This document shows positions 25,076 to 38,623 of a stretch of DNA of 64,000 nt, one piece after another. The stretch's first letter is position 1, and every line of letters starts with the position of its first letter. Below the pieces are notes generated by a model. That model saw only the letters and a program-made list of their open reading frames with translations. It had not been told where the DNA came from and made no database searches. Both the position numbers and the translations under genes were made by a program. Origin of the DNA: Anastrepha obliqua (lineage: Eukaryota > Arthropoda > Insecta > Diptera > Tephritidae); contig NW_026562179.1 of NCBI RefSeq assembly GCF_027943255.1, positions 8,000,501 to 8,064,500 of the forward strand. Direction: 5' to 3'.

Positions 25076-25270
25076 TACCTTTTCGGTTTTTGTTCAGAAC
25101 TCCTCCCTAGCCAGTTTGGTTCGCGGATGGCACCCTGATTCTATGCCAACTTTGAGTCATCACACGAGTGTTGAACCCACCCCATCAGGGAAGGCCACTC
25201 TTGTGATGCCAGGGCTCCCTATCCACCACCTGGGACGCGCCCGATGGGAGATCAGGCAACTCCAGACGGG

Positions 25271-27172
25271 CTCAGACACATATATTATTTTATATTTTTT
25301 AAAAAGTATTTCGGTTTCTTTATTTTTATTTTTAACTATTCTTATTTGCGTCCTATATTTATTAACAATTTTATTTATTCTAAAGAAATTAATATTTGCA
25401 TTTTCTTCCCTACTATGATTTACTTCAACTCTGCTCAAAAAATCAGCTACCTTGTTCTCCTTTCCCTTAATATATTCAATATCGAGATCAAATTCATCTA
25501 ATAATATTTTCCATCGGATGATTCTAGAATTGGGCTCTTTAAGTGAATAAAGCCATTTCAAAGGCTGATGATCAGTTTGAACTAGAAACTTTCGACCAAA
25601 AAGGTATGGACGGTAATATTTCACTGACCATACAATGGCTAATAATTCTTTTTCTAGCGTTGAGTAGTTTTTTTCATGTCCATTTAAAGTCCTACTGGCG
25701 TAACTTACTGGTTTGCCATCCTGGCTCAACACCGCGCCAATAGCAGCATTGCTTGCATCCGTGGTCAACACAAATTTTTTATTAAAGTCTGGATAGCATA
25801 ATATTGGTGGAGTTGTTAAAATTTTCTTCAATTTTTCGAAAGCGTCAATATAAGATTTGTCATTAATATCAATTTTACTATTTTTTTTTAATATTTTATT
25901 ATAGGGCTAGCAACAAAGGAATGCTAATGAATTTCCGGTAATATCCGCTTAAACCTAAAAAATATTTAATTTCTTTTACTGACTTTGGTAGCTCCAAGTT
26001 TTGTATTATATTAATTTTCTCGGGGTTGGGCTTTATCCCATTATTTGTTATGATATGACCAAGGAAGTTTGTTTCTTTCGATAAGAATCTACATTTATCT
26101 ATTTGTACCTTTAAATTGTAATCATTAAGTTTATTAAATACTTTTTACAAGCTTTCTAAATGTTCGGTTAGCGAGGTTGAAAATACTAGTATATCATCCA
26201 TATAAATTATACAAATTTTATTAATATAATCAGCCAAAATGTAATTTAACATTCGCTGAAATGTAGCGGGCGCGTTTTTGAGACCGAAGGGCATTCGAAT
26301 GAACTCGAAGTGACCACGGGGCGTGGAAAAAGCCGTTTTCTCAATGTCGCTTTCCTCCATCAAAACTTGATGAAAGCCTTTCGCAAGGTCCAAGGACGAG
26401 AAATATTGTGCCTTACCTAATTTGTCAAATAACGACTCTATATTTGGGAGAGGAAATTTATCATCCACAGTTATTTCATTTAACTTCCTAAAATCTATAA
26501 CTAATCGCCATTTCTGCTGGTTCGAATTATCAGACTTCTTTTTAACAATCCACAAAGGGGAATTATAAGGGGATTTGGGGGCGTATTATATTTTCTTTTA
26601 ACATTTCATTTATTTGCTTTTCTATTTCATTTTCTAAAATCTGTGGATGTCTATAATTCTTGCAGTATACTATTTTATTAGAAGTAGTTATTATTTTATG
26701 TTTTACACAGGTAGTTGTAGTTAAATTTTGGTTTTTAATATAAAACGTCTTTTTATTTTTATGTAAAAAATTTTCTAATAACTTATTTTCTTCCTTATTT
26801 AAGTTTGTAGGCATTAAATCTTTGAATTTATCCAGCTCAAATTTTTCTATATAATTGATTTCCTCATAAGAAATGTTTAATTTATTGTCAATTAGTTTTA
26901 TTTCATTATTATTTACTTTAAGAGTATTATTTTGAAAATCTATTATAGCTCCAAAGGGCTGTAAAATATTTATTCCTATTATGCAATCGAATTTTTTATC
27001 AATAAAATTAATTAACTTAACAGACATCACCGACTAGAGTATTTAATAAAAATAAAACTGGTTTTATTAAACTTTTCTTCATTCCTATATTGGAAAAAAA
27101 ATTATAATCTCCGAGGGTAGTAGCAGCACCACTATCAATTAGGCATCTTGTTTTTGTATTATTTATTGTTAA
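25271..27172 (-). pseudogene. pol: Protease-RT-RNase H part of pol, unit C
   Basis: Same domains and breaks as unit B, with RT at 26145-26555 and RNase H at 25283-25831. Confidence 0.88.
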
Positions 27173-27177
27173 TATTA

Positions 27178-28168
27178 CTATGGGTAATGATAATTTCGAG
27201 GCTGCACAGGAAAATTTTCTGTAACGTGAATTGCATCAATTTCCATTGGTTCTTCATTATTACTTAAATATCTATCATATGAATTTTGTTGATTTTGTCG
27301 TAAATGACTAAAATTTTCTAAGTCATAATTTTGGGTTTGTTGTTGCTGATTATTTCTGTTAAGAGTGTTAAAAGTTTGCGTTTGAAAATTTCTGAAATTT
27401 CTGTTACAATTATTAAAACTACCACTATTATTTCTGTTATTTCGGCTACTATAATTAGGAAAGTTGCTTGAATTTTGAAATCTTTGAAAACCATTCCTAT
27501 TTAATGAATTATTTGCATTTTGAAAGTTATTATTTGGAAAGGTATTGTTATTTGGATAATCATTATTGTTTTGAAAACTTTTATGCGCAAAACTATTAGC
27601 TTGTTTATTATTTACTAGTTTTATATCTTTTAATATATTATTTTCTAAATAAAATGTGTAAGCTATGTTAATAGATCTAATATTATTTTGTAGCAAAAGA
27701 GATTTAATACTAATAGGTAAGTAGTTTACATAGATATCAAAAATTAGTTTTTCATTATGTTCAGGTGTGTACAAAATGTCAGGTTCTAAGCTATACTTTG
27801 TGTTCATTAAACTTAAAATTTTACTTAATTTATAATGTAATTCCTCAATGTTCCTAGCTTCTTCGTTTAGTGCGTCACTTCTTAAATTAAAAAAACTTCT
27901 CTTTACTCCAAATTCCTCCTTAAGCTTAACTATTATACTTTCCCATGTAGGGTTAAATAAGGTTTCGGCTGCCTTTAACGCCTTACCTTGCAGTCTATTG
28001 CTTAATACTGATTTTATTGTCTATTGTCTGATTGTCTGATTTTATTAGCGTTAGCTGCAACACAGTTACGACGTCCCTCAGGTAGTTGCTGAGCGTATAT
28101 TCACTGCTCCCGTCAAATGCAGGCAAGCTCCTCGCTTCACGCAAGCTCTCAGCTAACGTCAAAGCCAT
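27178..28168 (-). pseudogene. gag: Gag of the array retrotransposon, unit C (broken)
   Basis: Same start and shared early stop as the other units. The 209-codon Asn-rich C-terminal frame (27178-27807) is continuous. Confidence 0.75.
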
Positions 28169-28565
28169 TGTGGGTGTTGTTGTAATTTAAGCACACGCTG
28201 CTCTGCTCCTTTCTGTAATGATAGCTGGCTTGCTTTTTCTTTCGTCTTTCACGCCGTTAGCACTGGAATGCACACCGTACAATTTCTTCTCTTTTTCCGT
28301 TAACTTTTAACTTCTAGTAATTCGATTTCCTTTTTTTTACGAAGCAAATCTTGTTTCTTATTTTCAATTCGTTTTTTTCGGATTAATTATTACACGTAAT
28401 ATTTTTTAGTTTAGTTTTTAGTTTTTAAGTTTACAAAAATTTCGCTTTTTGCCACACTTTAGCAATGTCCACTTGAATCATTTGCGGTTCACATTGGTTT
28501 GTCGAAAAATTTAACCTTTTCTTTTGCCGATTATCGCTGGATATGTTTTAACTAACATATCCCAT

Positions 28566-28576
28566 CCTCGTCGCCA
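28566..28576 (-). other. Primer binding site, unit C
   Basis: Identical to the unit A site and adjacent to internal LTR 3. Confidence 0.65.
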
Positions 28577-28881
28577 GTTAAATTTATTTTTGAAAATAAA
28601 ATAAATTTGTTGAAATTTCTATTAAAATAGAACAAGTTTGGTTACACTTCAAAATAAATTTGTTCTTTACTCTTCAAGGTGACTTTAAAGACTACTTTTC
28701 ACATAAAAAGCTATATATATTCAATTTATTTTAACAGTTTGATTTATACTTAAAATGAAGAGAGAAAGAGCAAATAGGGAAACAACAAATAAATATATAA
28801 CTTACATAGCTAATTATTACAGTTAGATTTATAATGAAGAGAGCGAGAGCGAAAGGGGAAAGTTACATATAATATATAACT
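28576..28881 (-). repeat. Shared internal LTR 3 (306 bp)
   Basis: Same length and ends as LTRs 1 and 2, again between two internal regions. Confidence 0.9.
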
Positions 28882-29207
28882 CGCCTCTCCTTAAAGAATT
28901 CGAGTCTCGTTGAATCTTTTACAAATATACAATACGAAAATTTAATATTTTCTTTTAAATCACAACTTAACATAAAACATGAAATATATTTAAGTTGTTT
29001 GGGGTTTTTTCTTTTTTTTCAAGATAAATATTAAACTGTATTAGCCATAAATATTCATTTCTTATTCTATAGTTTACATTTAAAAAATAAATATAGTGTG
29101 ATTTAATATAATAAAAAAAAATATTAACGAACAGTTCTCCATGGTTTGTTCTACAAATCCATTTAATTTTTTTTTTATTCTTTTTGTTTGTTTTATTTAT
29201 TTTTATT
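28882..29207 (-). other. 3' untranslated region and polypurine tract before LTR 3
   Basis: Same content as 8776-9101: no gene, with the polypurine tract at 28882-28892. Confidence 0.7.
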
Positions 29208-30305
29208 TTATTTTATAGACTTTAATGGGCGTCTAAATTTTGCAGTGTCTACTTTATTAGAGTTGCTGTGGTGGTATCTGTTAAATCTTTTAGCAGTTTT
29301 TTGTCTAATTGCAGTAGGATTTTTAATATATAAGTTAGATTTTTGTAAATTAAGTGTAATATTTTCTCTTTTAATATTTTCTCTATCAATGGTTTTCTTT
29401 TTAATTGCTTCAGATCTTACTTTAACCTCTTTTAAATTTATGTGTAACTTATTTATAAAATCAATTGGTTTTAATTTAGTCGTGCTGTGAATTGTATTAT
29501 TATAGTAATTAATTGTTTTTAGTACTAATTCTTGAGAGTCATTAATATTTTCAGCGTTTTTTAATATTCTTATATGCTCTAAGAGAGTCGAATGCATTCT
29601 TTCTACATCTGAATTTCCTGTGTGCGAATTCGGTGTTGTAAAATGAGTTTCTATATTATTTTCTTGACAGAACAGTTTTATAAGTGCATTATTAAATTCA
29701 TTATCCATAATAATTTTATCAGATTTTTCTAAAAATTCGATTCGCTCTTCGATTTTAGTTTTAATTGTTACCATATTTTTGTCATTTGGTTTATGTGCGG
29801 TTCCTAATTTCGTAAATTTGTCTATTGTTGTCAAAAACCTAGTCTTTTGTATCTGAAAAATTTCCATATGTACTATTTCATTTGGTTTTTCTGGTGTTGG
29901 AGTATGTTGAAATATTTTATTTATTGGTTTTCTGTCATATTTGTTTTCATTACATATTCTGCAGTTATTACAATATCTATTTATAATATTTTAATAATTT
30001 AGGATTATAATAATTATCTTTTAATTCTTCGAAATTCTCCTGGATTCCTCTATGGTTACCTTTAATATGCATATCATCAATGATATTCAATAAAGATTCC
30101 TCGGATTCAATATCACTAGCAACTTTAGTACATTTTATGAAATTTATTTTATTGTTATTAGAAAATAATTCAATTAATTTGTTCTGTATTATATTATATT
30201 TATTATTGTCAAGCTCCGAGTATACCCCAGTTTTTCCTTTTTTTACTTCGCGTCTAAATAAATCATTCAAATAATGAGTATTATTTAAGTCATTCTCAGA
30301 CACAT

Positions 30306-30306
<1 letters not shown>
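29208..30306 (-). pseudogene. pol: Integrase part of pol, unit D
   Basis: Same domains as unit B, with the core at 29208-29867. A private 2-base insertion near 29987 and one substitution near 30046 distinguish it. Confidence 0.87.
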
Positions 30307-30340
<34 letters not shown>

Positions 30341-30408
30341 TCGGGACAACTAGCAAGTGCAGCACTCAGACATTAATTGAGTCCATTGTACTACACTTGG
30401 ATTCCCTT

Positions 30409-33400
30409 TTAATTTTCTTTAAGTTTACCCGATCTCCGAAGAAATCTGAGTAGATCTTGTGGTGCCAAGGAGCCAAGATGGTCTCTTCTTAACACATCAG
30501 TGCCAAAGACCTCAAACCTGATTCGAGCGAAGGCGGGGCAGACACACAGGAAGTGGTCCGCCGTCACATCCTCCTCTTCACAAGCTGGGCAGAGTACACT
30601 GTCTGAGATGCTCAACCTTTCCATGTGCTTTGCCCACAGAAAGTGGCCCGTCATCGGTCCAACCAGCCGTCTACACTCCCCTCTGCCTAATGACAGAAGG
30701 GTTTGCGACAGTCGATCGGACATGACAGGTAACATCAGTTTTGTCCATCTGCAGCCTCTCTCAGCCTGCCAAGCTCGCTTGTGGGTAGTAGTTACCCATT
30801 TGCTAACCGTGGCCGTGATGGCCCATCTTAGCTAAGGAGTCAGAGGTCTCGTTACCCGCGATACCCACGTGTCCCGGGACCCATGTTAGCATCAGGCTAT
30901 TATGTCTGCCGACATAGTTCAGCCTGGATTTACAGGACTTCACTACCCCTGATGTGGTTTGAGGGCTGTCTAAGGCCATAAGCGCAGCCTGGCTGTCGCT
31001 GCAGACACATATAGATCTGCCTCTCCATCGTTTTTCCACAACAAAGTTCATCGCTTCTTGAACTGCATACACCTCCGCTTGAAACACAGATGCATGCATT
31101 CCAAGAGCAAAGTGCAGTTTTGTCCCGCTGGATTCCACGTAGACCCCAGAGCCGGAGCCATGCTCGGTCCTGGAGCCATCCGTAAAAATGCGAAAACAGT
31201 GTTTGCCGGGCTCATTTTCTGAGTCTCCCCACAACTGAGCCTCTGGTAGCACTACACTGTATCTCTTTTCAAGTACGACCCTTGTTGGCATGGAGTCAAG
31301 GGGCATGGAGAGAATCGTTGGATCGATGCCCATGCCTTCTCTGTGTTCCAATGCCGGACAAGGGCCGTACCAGTTCCCACTGTGTTTCAGTCTGCAGATG
31401 GCCTTCAAGGCCTCTCCTTGGATGAAAGCATCAAGTGGTGGTAAACCAATCAGAGCATCTAGTGCCGGGCCTGAAGTAGTCGGAAAAGCTCCGGTGCAAC
31501 AGATGGCCACAGTGCGTTGTAGTCTCGATAAGGTCCTCCTGACTCCCACTAGATAGAGTCTACTCATCCAGACCACTGATGCATAGGTGATAATGGGTCT
31601 TATCATAGCCGTGTAGATCTATAGGATCTTGCTAGGAGAGAGACCCCACGTTTTCCCAAAGACACCTTTGCACTGCCAGAAAGCTGTCAGTGCTTTGGAT
31701 GCCTTTGTTTCAACGTGTGATTTCCATAGGAGCTTGCTATCGAGGATTACTCCAAGATATTTGATTTCCTTGGATAGCTGGATTGTGACTCCTTCTAGCT
31801 TTGGCAGAACGAGTCCATCAAGCTTCCTCCTTCTGGTAAAGAGGACAATACCAGTCTTGGCGGGATTTGCCGACAGCCCGTTCGCACAGCACCAAGTGTC
31901 AATCCGATCCAGAGTTTTCTGCACTTTCCTGCAGATGTTCATAAGCGAAGGGCCTGTTACCAAACAAGCAACATCGTCCGCATATGCTTGTGCGTAGACT
32001 CCCGACTCGTTTAAGGTGGTGAGTAGAGGATCGATTACCATGCACCAGAGCAACGGAGACAGCACACCGCCTTGGGGGCAGCCTCTGTTAACCCCAGATG
32101 ACACCAGCAGATCTTCCTCTGCTCGCACCGAAATGATTCTTTGGGCCAGCATCGAACGAATCCAATTTACTAGCACCCGGTCTACGCCGTGCCTACTAGC
32201 AGAGTTACACATACTATCAAAAGTGGCATTATCAAACGCCCCCTCTATGTCTAAAAAGATACCCATAGCGTAGTCCCTCCTGTCGATGGCCAGCTCTACC
32301 CTACCAACAAGGTTTTGCAGTGCCGACTCGCAGGATTTTCCACTCTGATAGGCATGCTGAAATAGAGACAGAGGGTGAGCCTTCAGCGACTTCTGACGTA
32401 TGCGCAGTTCCATCAGTCGTTCGAGAATTTTCAGCATGAAAGAGGTCGTGCTGATGGGTCTAAAGCTTTTGGGGCTGGTGTAGTTGTCTTTTCCAATCTT
32501 TGGGATGAAAGCGACCCTCACCATCCTCCAAGAGCGTGGTATGTAAGCCAGTGCCAGGCATGCCGGGAAGATTTTCTTCAGGCTGCTGTCACGAACTCTG
32601 CACCCTCCTTCAGCATGGCAGGATATATGCCATCTGGTCCGGGCGACTTGTAGTCGCCAAAAGATTTGATGGCAAATCGAATGGCGGCCTCATTCACCAC
32701 AGATCTGGCAACGAGCCAGTCATGCCGAGAAGGTGTAGCAGCTCTGACAACTGCCTCTATCAATAAGGGCTGTTGCCGGCTGATGCTTATCTGATTACCA
32801 GGAAAGTGAGACTCCATCAGCAAGCTGAGTGTCTCACTTTTCCGCTCCGTGAAGGAGCCATCAGATTTCCTAAGTGACCCCAGCTTTGCCATTGGGTCCC
32901 TTTTCAGGATCCTAACCAATTTCGCCGTGTCACTCAGAGATTCAATACCGGTGCAGAATTCCCTAAATGAGGCTCTTTTCGATTCCCGAATAAGCCTCTT
33001 TTAGTTCTTCTGAACATCACGGTATCGCTCCCAGTCCTCTGCAAGGTTAGTCTTGAGGGCCCGGTTTAGAAATTTTCTCGACTCACGCCTCAACATCTGG
33101 AGCTCTCGATTCCACCAAGGAACGGGAGTCCGGCTGGGGAGAGGTCGAATTGGACAGGCTGACTCAAAACATTCGGTTAGGGCAGCATTGAGTTTCTCAA
33201 CAGCCGCCTCAATGGCCTGTTCTTTTCGAAGTCTTGGTGGCGCAACGCCAATGTCCCGCAACGCCTCCCTAAACTTTTGCCAATCTGGGGTTTCTAGAGG
33301 GCAGTGGCATTTGTGCCTCCTCGCCGCACTGAAACTCAATGTACCTGTGGTCCAGTTCTTGATTGACCACCCAAGTTTTGAGTTTGATAGGGTTAGATCA

Positions 33401-33904
33401 ATCACCTCCTGCCTTCTAGCCGTTACAAACGTTGGCCCGTGAGCCCTCGTTATGTATGTCTAGGCAGGAGGAGGCGATAAATTCGAATAGTCGAGAGCGC
33501 CGCTCACAGCTTCCTGGCCCTTCCAGAGCATCGTAAGGAAAGTAAGCAGATGCAATCACAAACTTCGACCATCCGCGTCTATCTCTATAACCCACCTCAG
33601 CTGCTACCAGGTCTTGGCAACAGAATTGCTCAAGACCCGTCACAGTGAGATGGGATGAAACTATAAGACCGGTCCTAGGTCTGCTAGAACTCCTGGCATA
33701 TAATAACGTGGCCCCTTTCAGCGCACTTAAGCCACAGAGACGGCCCCTAAAGACCCAGGGCTCTTGCACAGCTGTTATGTGGGGTAATGTGTGCAGCTGG
33801 GAAAGCCTTCTACTTAGTAGTGCAGTAGCGGCTTTGGAATGCTGCAAGTTAATTTGCGTCACCGTCAAGGGACGATAGCTACAGGAATCGTCCGAGTCAG
33901 TCAT
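30409..33904 (-). pseudogene. LOA-type LINE ORF2, copy D
   Basis: Same domains and shared breaks: endonuclease 33416-33904, RT core 31619-32524, RNase H 30803-31606, Cys/His tail 30409-30735. It shares with copy A, against B and C, the base giving CTGAG near 30604. Confidence 0.85.
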
Positions 33905-35122
33905 CTGGGAAAGACACGGAAGCTGACCGTCCCAAAGAAGAGCCTCAGACGGTTCCCGTACCGTGAGCCCATGACATCAACACTGGCCTCGTCCACTCGC
34001 ACCACAAGAGCAGCCCCTTCCTTCCCTTCCCGGTTTTTGCCCTTGGTGTACGAGACGACTCGCCAAAGCCTCGTGTTGATGCCCGGATTCCGGGCACGTA
34101 GACAGGATAGAACATCTGCCGTAGACAGGTCTGGATCCGGAATCCAGCAGATGGCCTTCCTGAGGGTACACTCTCCTCGCTGTAGACTGCGAAGCGAGTG
34201 GTCCCCATGGGGGGCAAGTTATTGACCACGGTCCTGACGCGCACGTCACGTTTATGGTGCCGTCCTTTGTCTCATAGCCCTTCGCGTTGGCTTCCGGACC
34301 GGAGGCAATAACCCGACGCATCAGCTGGCTTTTGCAGTATTTGATTTCTGCATCCGTCAGCTGATGGTCAGGCCCCAGTTTTCCAATCACAGCCACAGGT
34401 CGTGGGCCAGCAGCCTTCTCGCTGTAGGATGGCTTGGCCGCACCCTTGGATGTGCTTGGGCGAAGGTCCAGCTCCCGATCCTCCACTGACGAAGATTTCG
34501 CCGGGCAGACAGCTGTGCTGGACATTTTGTCGAGGCGCCGATAGGGACGTGGCTCAGCAGAACCTTTTCCCGCCACATTGACTGGCGCCAAGACGGCGCT
34601 CGTACCTTGGGGGGTCGTGGCTCGGTCATTGCCGGCAACCGCAGGGCAGGGAGGTGTGCTGCTTTCAGCAGCCGTCTTTCTCCGCTTGCCTCGAGAGCGA
34701 GACAACTTGGGAGTGCCTGTGCCCACCGAAGACCCGGTAGCTTCCGTGGGTGTCACTTCCGCTGACCGAGGTCGTTTGGAAGACACAGACGCAGAAGGGC
34801 CGGCAGAGCCACATGAGGATTTCTCCCGCATGAACTCTGCCCGCCGCTTTCTTCTATTGCTCCTTGCCGCGCTCTTCGATTTCCCTGCTTCTTTGGGAGG
34901 TCGTGCAGCCACCGAAGAGACCTCACAACTCAGACCCTCAGAAGCAGGGAAACGTTTTTCAGACTCTGAAGGAGAGGAGATTGCGATAGCAACCCCCGTC
35001 TCCTCCAGGATGCGCTCTCGCTCGTAGAGCTGAGAGACCTGGGTAATGGTTGGGGCCTCCAGAATCCATGCCCCTGCCGCCGAGGCGGGTGGATTGCCAC
35101 TTGTCCATCCATCGTTTTCCAT
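33901..35122 (-). pseudogene. LOA-type LINE ORF1, copy D
   Basis: Same layout as copy C with a 381-codon first frame (33977-35122) and the shared frameshifts. Confidence 0.75.
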
Positions 35123-35317
35123 TACCTTTTCGGTTTTTGTTCAGAACTCCTCCCTAGCCAGTTTGGTTCGCGGATGGCACCCTGATTCTATGCCAACTTT
35201 GAGTCATCACACGAGTGTTGAACCCACCCCATCAGGGAAGGCCACTCTTGTGATGCCAGGGCTCCCTATCCACCACCTGGGACGCGCCCGATGGGAGATC
35301 AGGCAACTCCAGACGGG

Positions 35318-37219
35318 CTCAGACACATATATTATTTTATATTTTTTAAAAAGTATTTCGGTTTCTTTATTTTTATTTTTAACTATTCTTATTTGCGTCC
35401 TATATTTATTAACAATTTTATTTATTCTAAAGAAATTAATATTTGCATTTTCTTCCCTACTATGATTTACTTCAACTCTGCTCAAAAAATCAGCTACCTT
35501 GTTCTCCTTTCCCTTAATATATTCAATATCGAGATCAAATTCATCTAATAATATTTTCCATCGGATGATTCTAGAATTGGGCTCTTTAAGTGAATAAAGC
35601 CATTTCAAAGGCTGATGATCAGTTTGAACTAGAAACTTTCGACCAAAAAGGTATGGACGGTAATATTTCACTGACCATACAATGGCTAATAATTCTTTTT
35701 CTAGCGTTGAGTAGTTTTTTTCATGTCCATTTAAAGTCCTACTGGCGTAACTTACTGGTTTGCCATCCTGGCTCAACACCGCGCCAATAGCAGCATTGCT
35801 TGCATCCGTGGTCAACACAAATTTTTTATTAAAGTCTGGATAGCATAATATTGGTGGAGTTGTTAAAATTTTCTTCAATTTTTCGAAAGCGTCAATATAA
35901 GATTTGTCATTAATATCAATTTTACTATTTTTTTTTAATATTTTATTATAGGGCTAGCAACAAAGGAATGCTAATGAATTTCCGGTAATATCCGCTTAAA
36001 CCTAAAAAATATTTAATTTCTTTTACTGACTTTGGTAGCTCCAAGTTTTGTATTATATTAATTTTCTCGGGGTTGGGCTTTATCCCATTATTTGTTATGA
36101 TATGACCAAGGAAGTTTGTTTCTTTCGATAAGAATCTACATTTATCTATTTGTACCTTTAAATTGTAATCATTAAGTTTATTAAATACTTTTTACAAGCT
36201 TTCTAAATGTTCGGTTAGCGAGGTTGAAAATACTAGTATATCATCCATATAAATTATACAAATTTTATTAATATAATCAGCCAAAATGTAATTTAACATT
36301 CGCTGAAATGTAGCGGGCGCGTTTTTGAGACCGAAGGGCATTCGAATGAACTCGAAGTGACCACGGGGCGTGGAAAAAGCCGTTTTCTCAATGTCGCTTT
36401 CCTCCATCAAAACTTGATGAAAGCCTTTCGCAAGGTCCAAGGACGAGAAATATTGTGCCTTACCTAATTTGTCAAATAACGACTCTATATTTGGGAGAGG
36501 AAATTTATCATCCACAGTTATTTCATTTAACTTCCTAAAATCTATAACTAATCGCCATTTCTGCTGGTTCGAATTATCAGACTTCTTTTTAACAATCCAC
36601 AAAGGGGAATTATAAGGGGATTTGGGGGCGTATTATATTTTCTTTTAACATTTCATTTATTTGCTTTTCTATTTCATTTTCTAAAATCTGTGGATGTCTA
36701 TAATTCTTGCAGTATACTATTTTATTAGAAGTAGTTATTATTTTATGTTTTACACAGGTAGTTGTAGTTAAATTTTGGTTTTTAATATAAAACGTCTTTT
36801 TATTTTTATGTAAAAAATTTTCTAATAACTTATTTTCTTCCTTATTTAAGTTTGTAGGCATTAAATCTTTGAATTTATCCAGCTCAAATTTTTCTATATA
36901 ATTGATTTCCTCATAAGAAATGTTTAATTTATTGTCAATTAGTTTTATTTCATTATTATTTACTTTAAGAGTATTATTTTGAAAATCTATTATAGCTCCA
37001 AAGGGCTGTAAAATATTTATTCCTATTATGCAATCGAATTTTTTATCAATAAAATTAATTAACTTAACAGACATCACCGACTAGAGTATTTAATAAAAAT
37101 AAAACTGGTTTTATTAAACTTTTCTTCATTCCTATATTGGAAAAAAAATTATAATCTCCGAGGGTAGTAGCAGCACCACTATCAATTAGGCATCTTGTTT
37201 TTGTATTATTTATTGTTAA
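35318..37219 (-). pseudogene. pol: Protease-RT-RNase H part of pol, unit D
   Basis: Same domains and breaks as unit B, with RT at 36192-36602 and RNase H at 35330-35878. Confidence 0.88.
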
Positions 37220-37224
37220 TATTA

Positions 37225-38215
37225 CTATGGGTAATGATAATTTCGAGGCTGCACAGGAAAATTTTCTGTAACGTGAATTGCATCAATTTCCATTGGTTCT
37301 TCATTATTACTTAAATATCTATCATATGAATTTTGTTGATTTTGTCGTAAATGACTAAAATTTTCTAAGTCATAATTTTGGGTTTGTTGTTGCTGATTAT
37401 TTCTGTTAAGAGTGTTAAAAGTTTGCGTTTGAAAATTTCTGAAATTTCTGTTACAATTATTAAAACTACCACTATTATTTCTGTTATTTCGGCTACTATA
37501 ATTAGGAAAGTTGCTTGAATTTTGAAATCTTTGAAAACCATTCCTATTTAATGAATTATTTGCATTTTGAAAGTTATTATTTGGAAAGGTATTGTTATTT
37601 GGATAATCATTATTGTTTTGAAAACTTTTATGCGCAAAACTATTAGCTTGTTTATTATTTACTAGTTTTATATCTTTTAATATATTATTTTCTAAATAAA
37701 ATGTGTAAGCTATGTTAATAGATCTAATATTATTTTGTAGCAAAAGAGATTTAATACTAATAGGTAAGTAGTTTACATAGATATCAAAAATTAGTTTTTC
37801 ATTATGTTCAGGTGTGTACAAAATGTCAGGTTCTAAGCTATACTTTGTGTTCATTAAACTTAAAATTTTACTTAATTTATAATGTAATTCCTCAATGTTC
37901 CTAGCTTCTTCGTTTAGTGCGTCACTTCTTAAATTAAAAAAACTTCTCTTTACTCCAAATTCCTCCTTAAGCTTAACTATTATACTTTCCCATGTAGGGT
38001 TAAATAAGGTTTCGGCTGCCTTTAACGCCTTACCTTGTAGTCTATTGCTTAATACTGATTTTATTGTCTATTGTCTGATTGTCTGATTTTATTGGCGTTA
38101 GCTGCAACACAGTTACGACGTCCCTCAGGTAGTTGCTGAGCGTATATTCACTGCTCCCGTCAAATGCAGGCAAGCTCCTCGCTTCACGCAAGCTCTCAGC
38201 TAACGTCAAAGCCAT
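37225..38215 (-). pseudogene. gag: Gag of the array retrotransposon, unit D (broken)
   Basis: Same start and shared early stop, with a continuous 209-codon Asn-rich frame (37225-37854). Two private substitutions near 38037 and 38092 lie within it; they are part of a cluster of differences toward the array edge. Confidence 0.75.
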
Positions 38216-38612
38216 TGTGGGTGTTGTTGTAATTTAAGCACACGCTGCTCTGCTCCTTTCTGTAATGATAGCTGGCTTGCTTTTTCTTTCGTCTTTCACG
38301 CCGTTAGCACTGGAATGCACACCGTACAATTTCTTCTCTTTTTCCGTTAACTTTTAACTTCTAGTAATTCGTTTTCCTTTTTTTTACGAAGCAAATCTTT
38401 TTTCTTATTTTCAATTCGTTTTTTTCGGATTAATTATTACACGTAATAATTTTTAGTTAAGTTTTTAGTTTTTAAGTTTACAAAAATTTCGCTTTTTGCC
38501 ACACTTTAGCAATGTCCACTTGAATCATTTGCGGTTCACATTGGTTTGTCGAAAAATTTAACCTTTTCTTTTGCCGATTATCGCTGGATATGTTTTAACT
38601 AACATATCCCAT

Positions 38613-38623
38613 CCTCGTCGCCA
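38613..38623 (-). other. Primer binding site, unit D
   Basis: Identical to the unit A site and adjacent to the outer LTR. Confidence 0.65.

Larger units (their letters stand above)
20252..25270 (-). mobile_element. Nested LOA-type LINE, copy C
   Basis: Target duplications CTCAGACACATA lie at 20240-20251 and 25271-25282. The poly-T is 40 bases (20253-20292). Structure is the same as copy A. Confidence 0.9.
30307..35317 (-). mobile_element. Nested LOA-type LINE, copy D
   Basis: Target duplications CTCAGACACATA lie at 30295-30306 and 35318-35329. The poly-T is 32 bases (30308-30339), the shortest of the four. Structure is the same as copy A. Confidence 0.9.
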
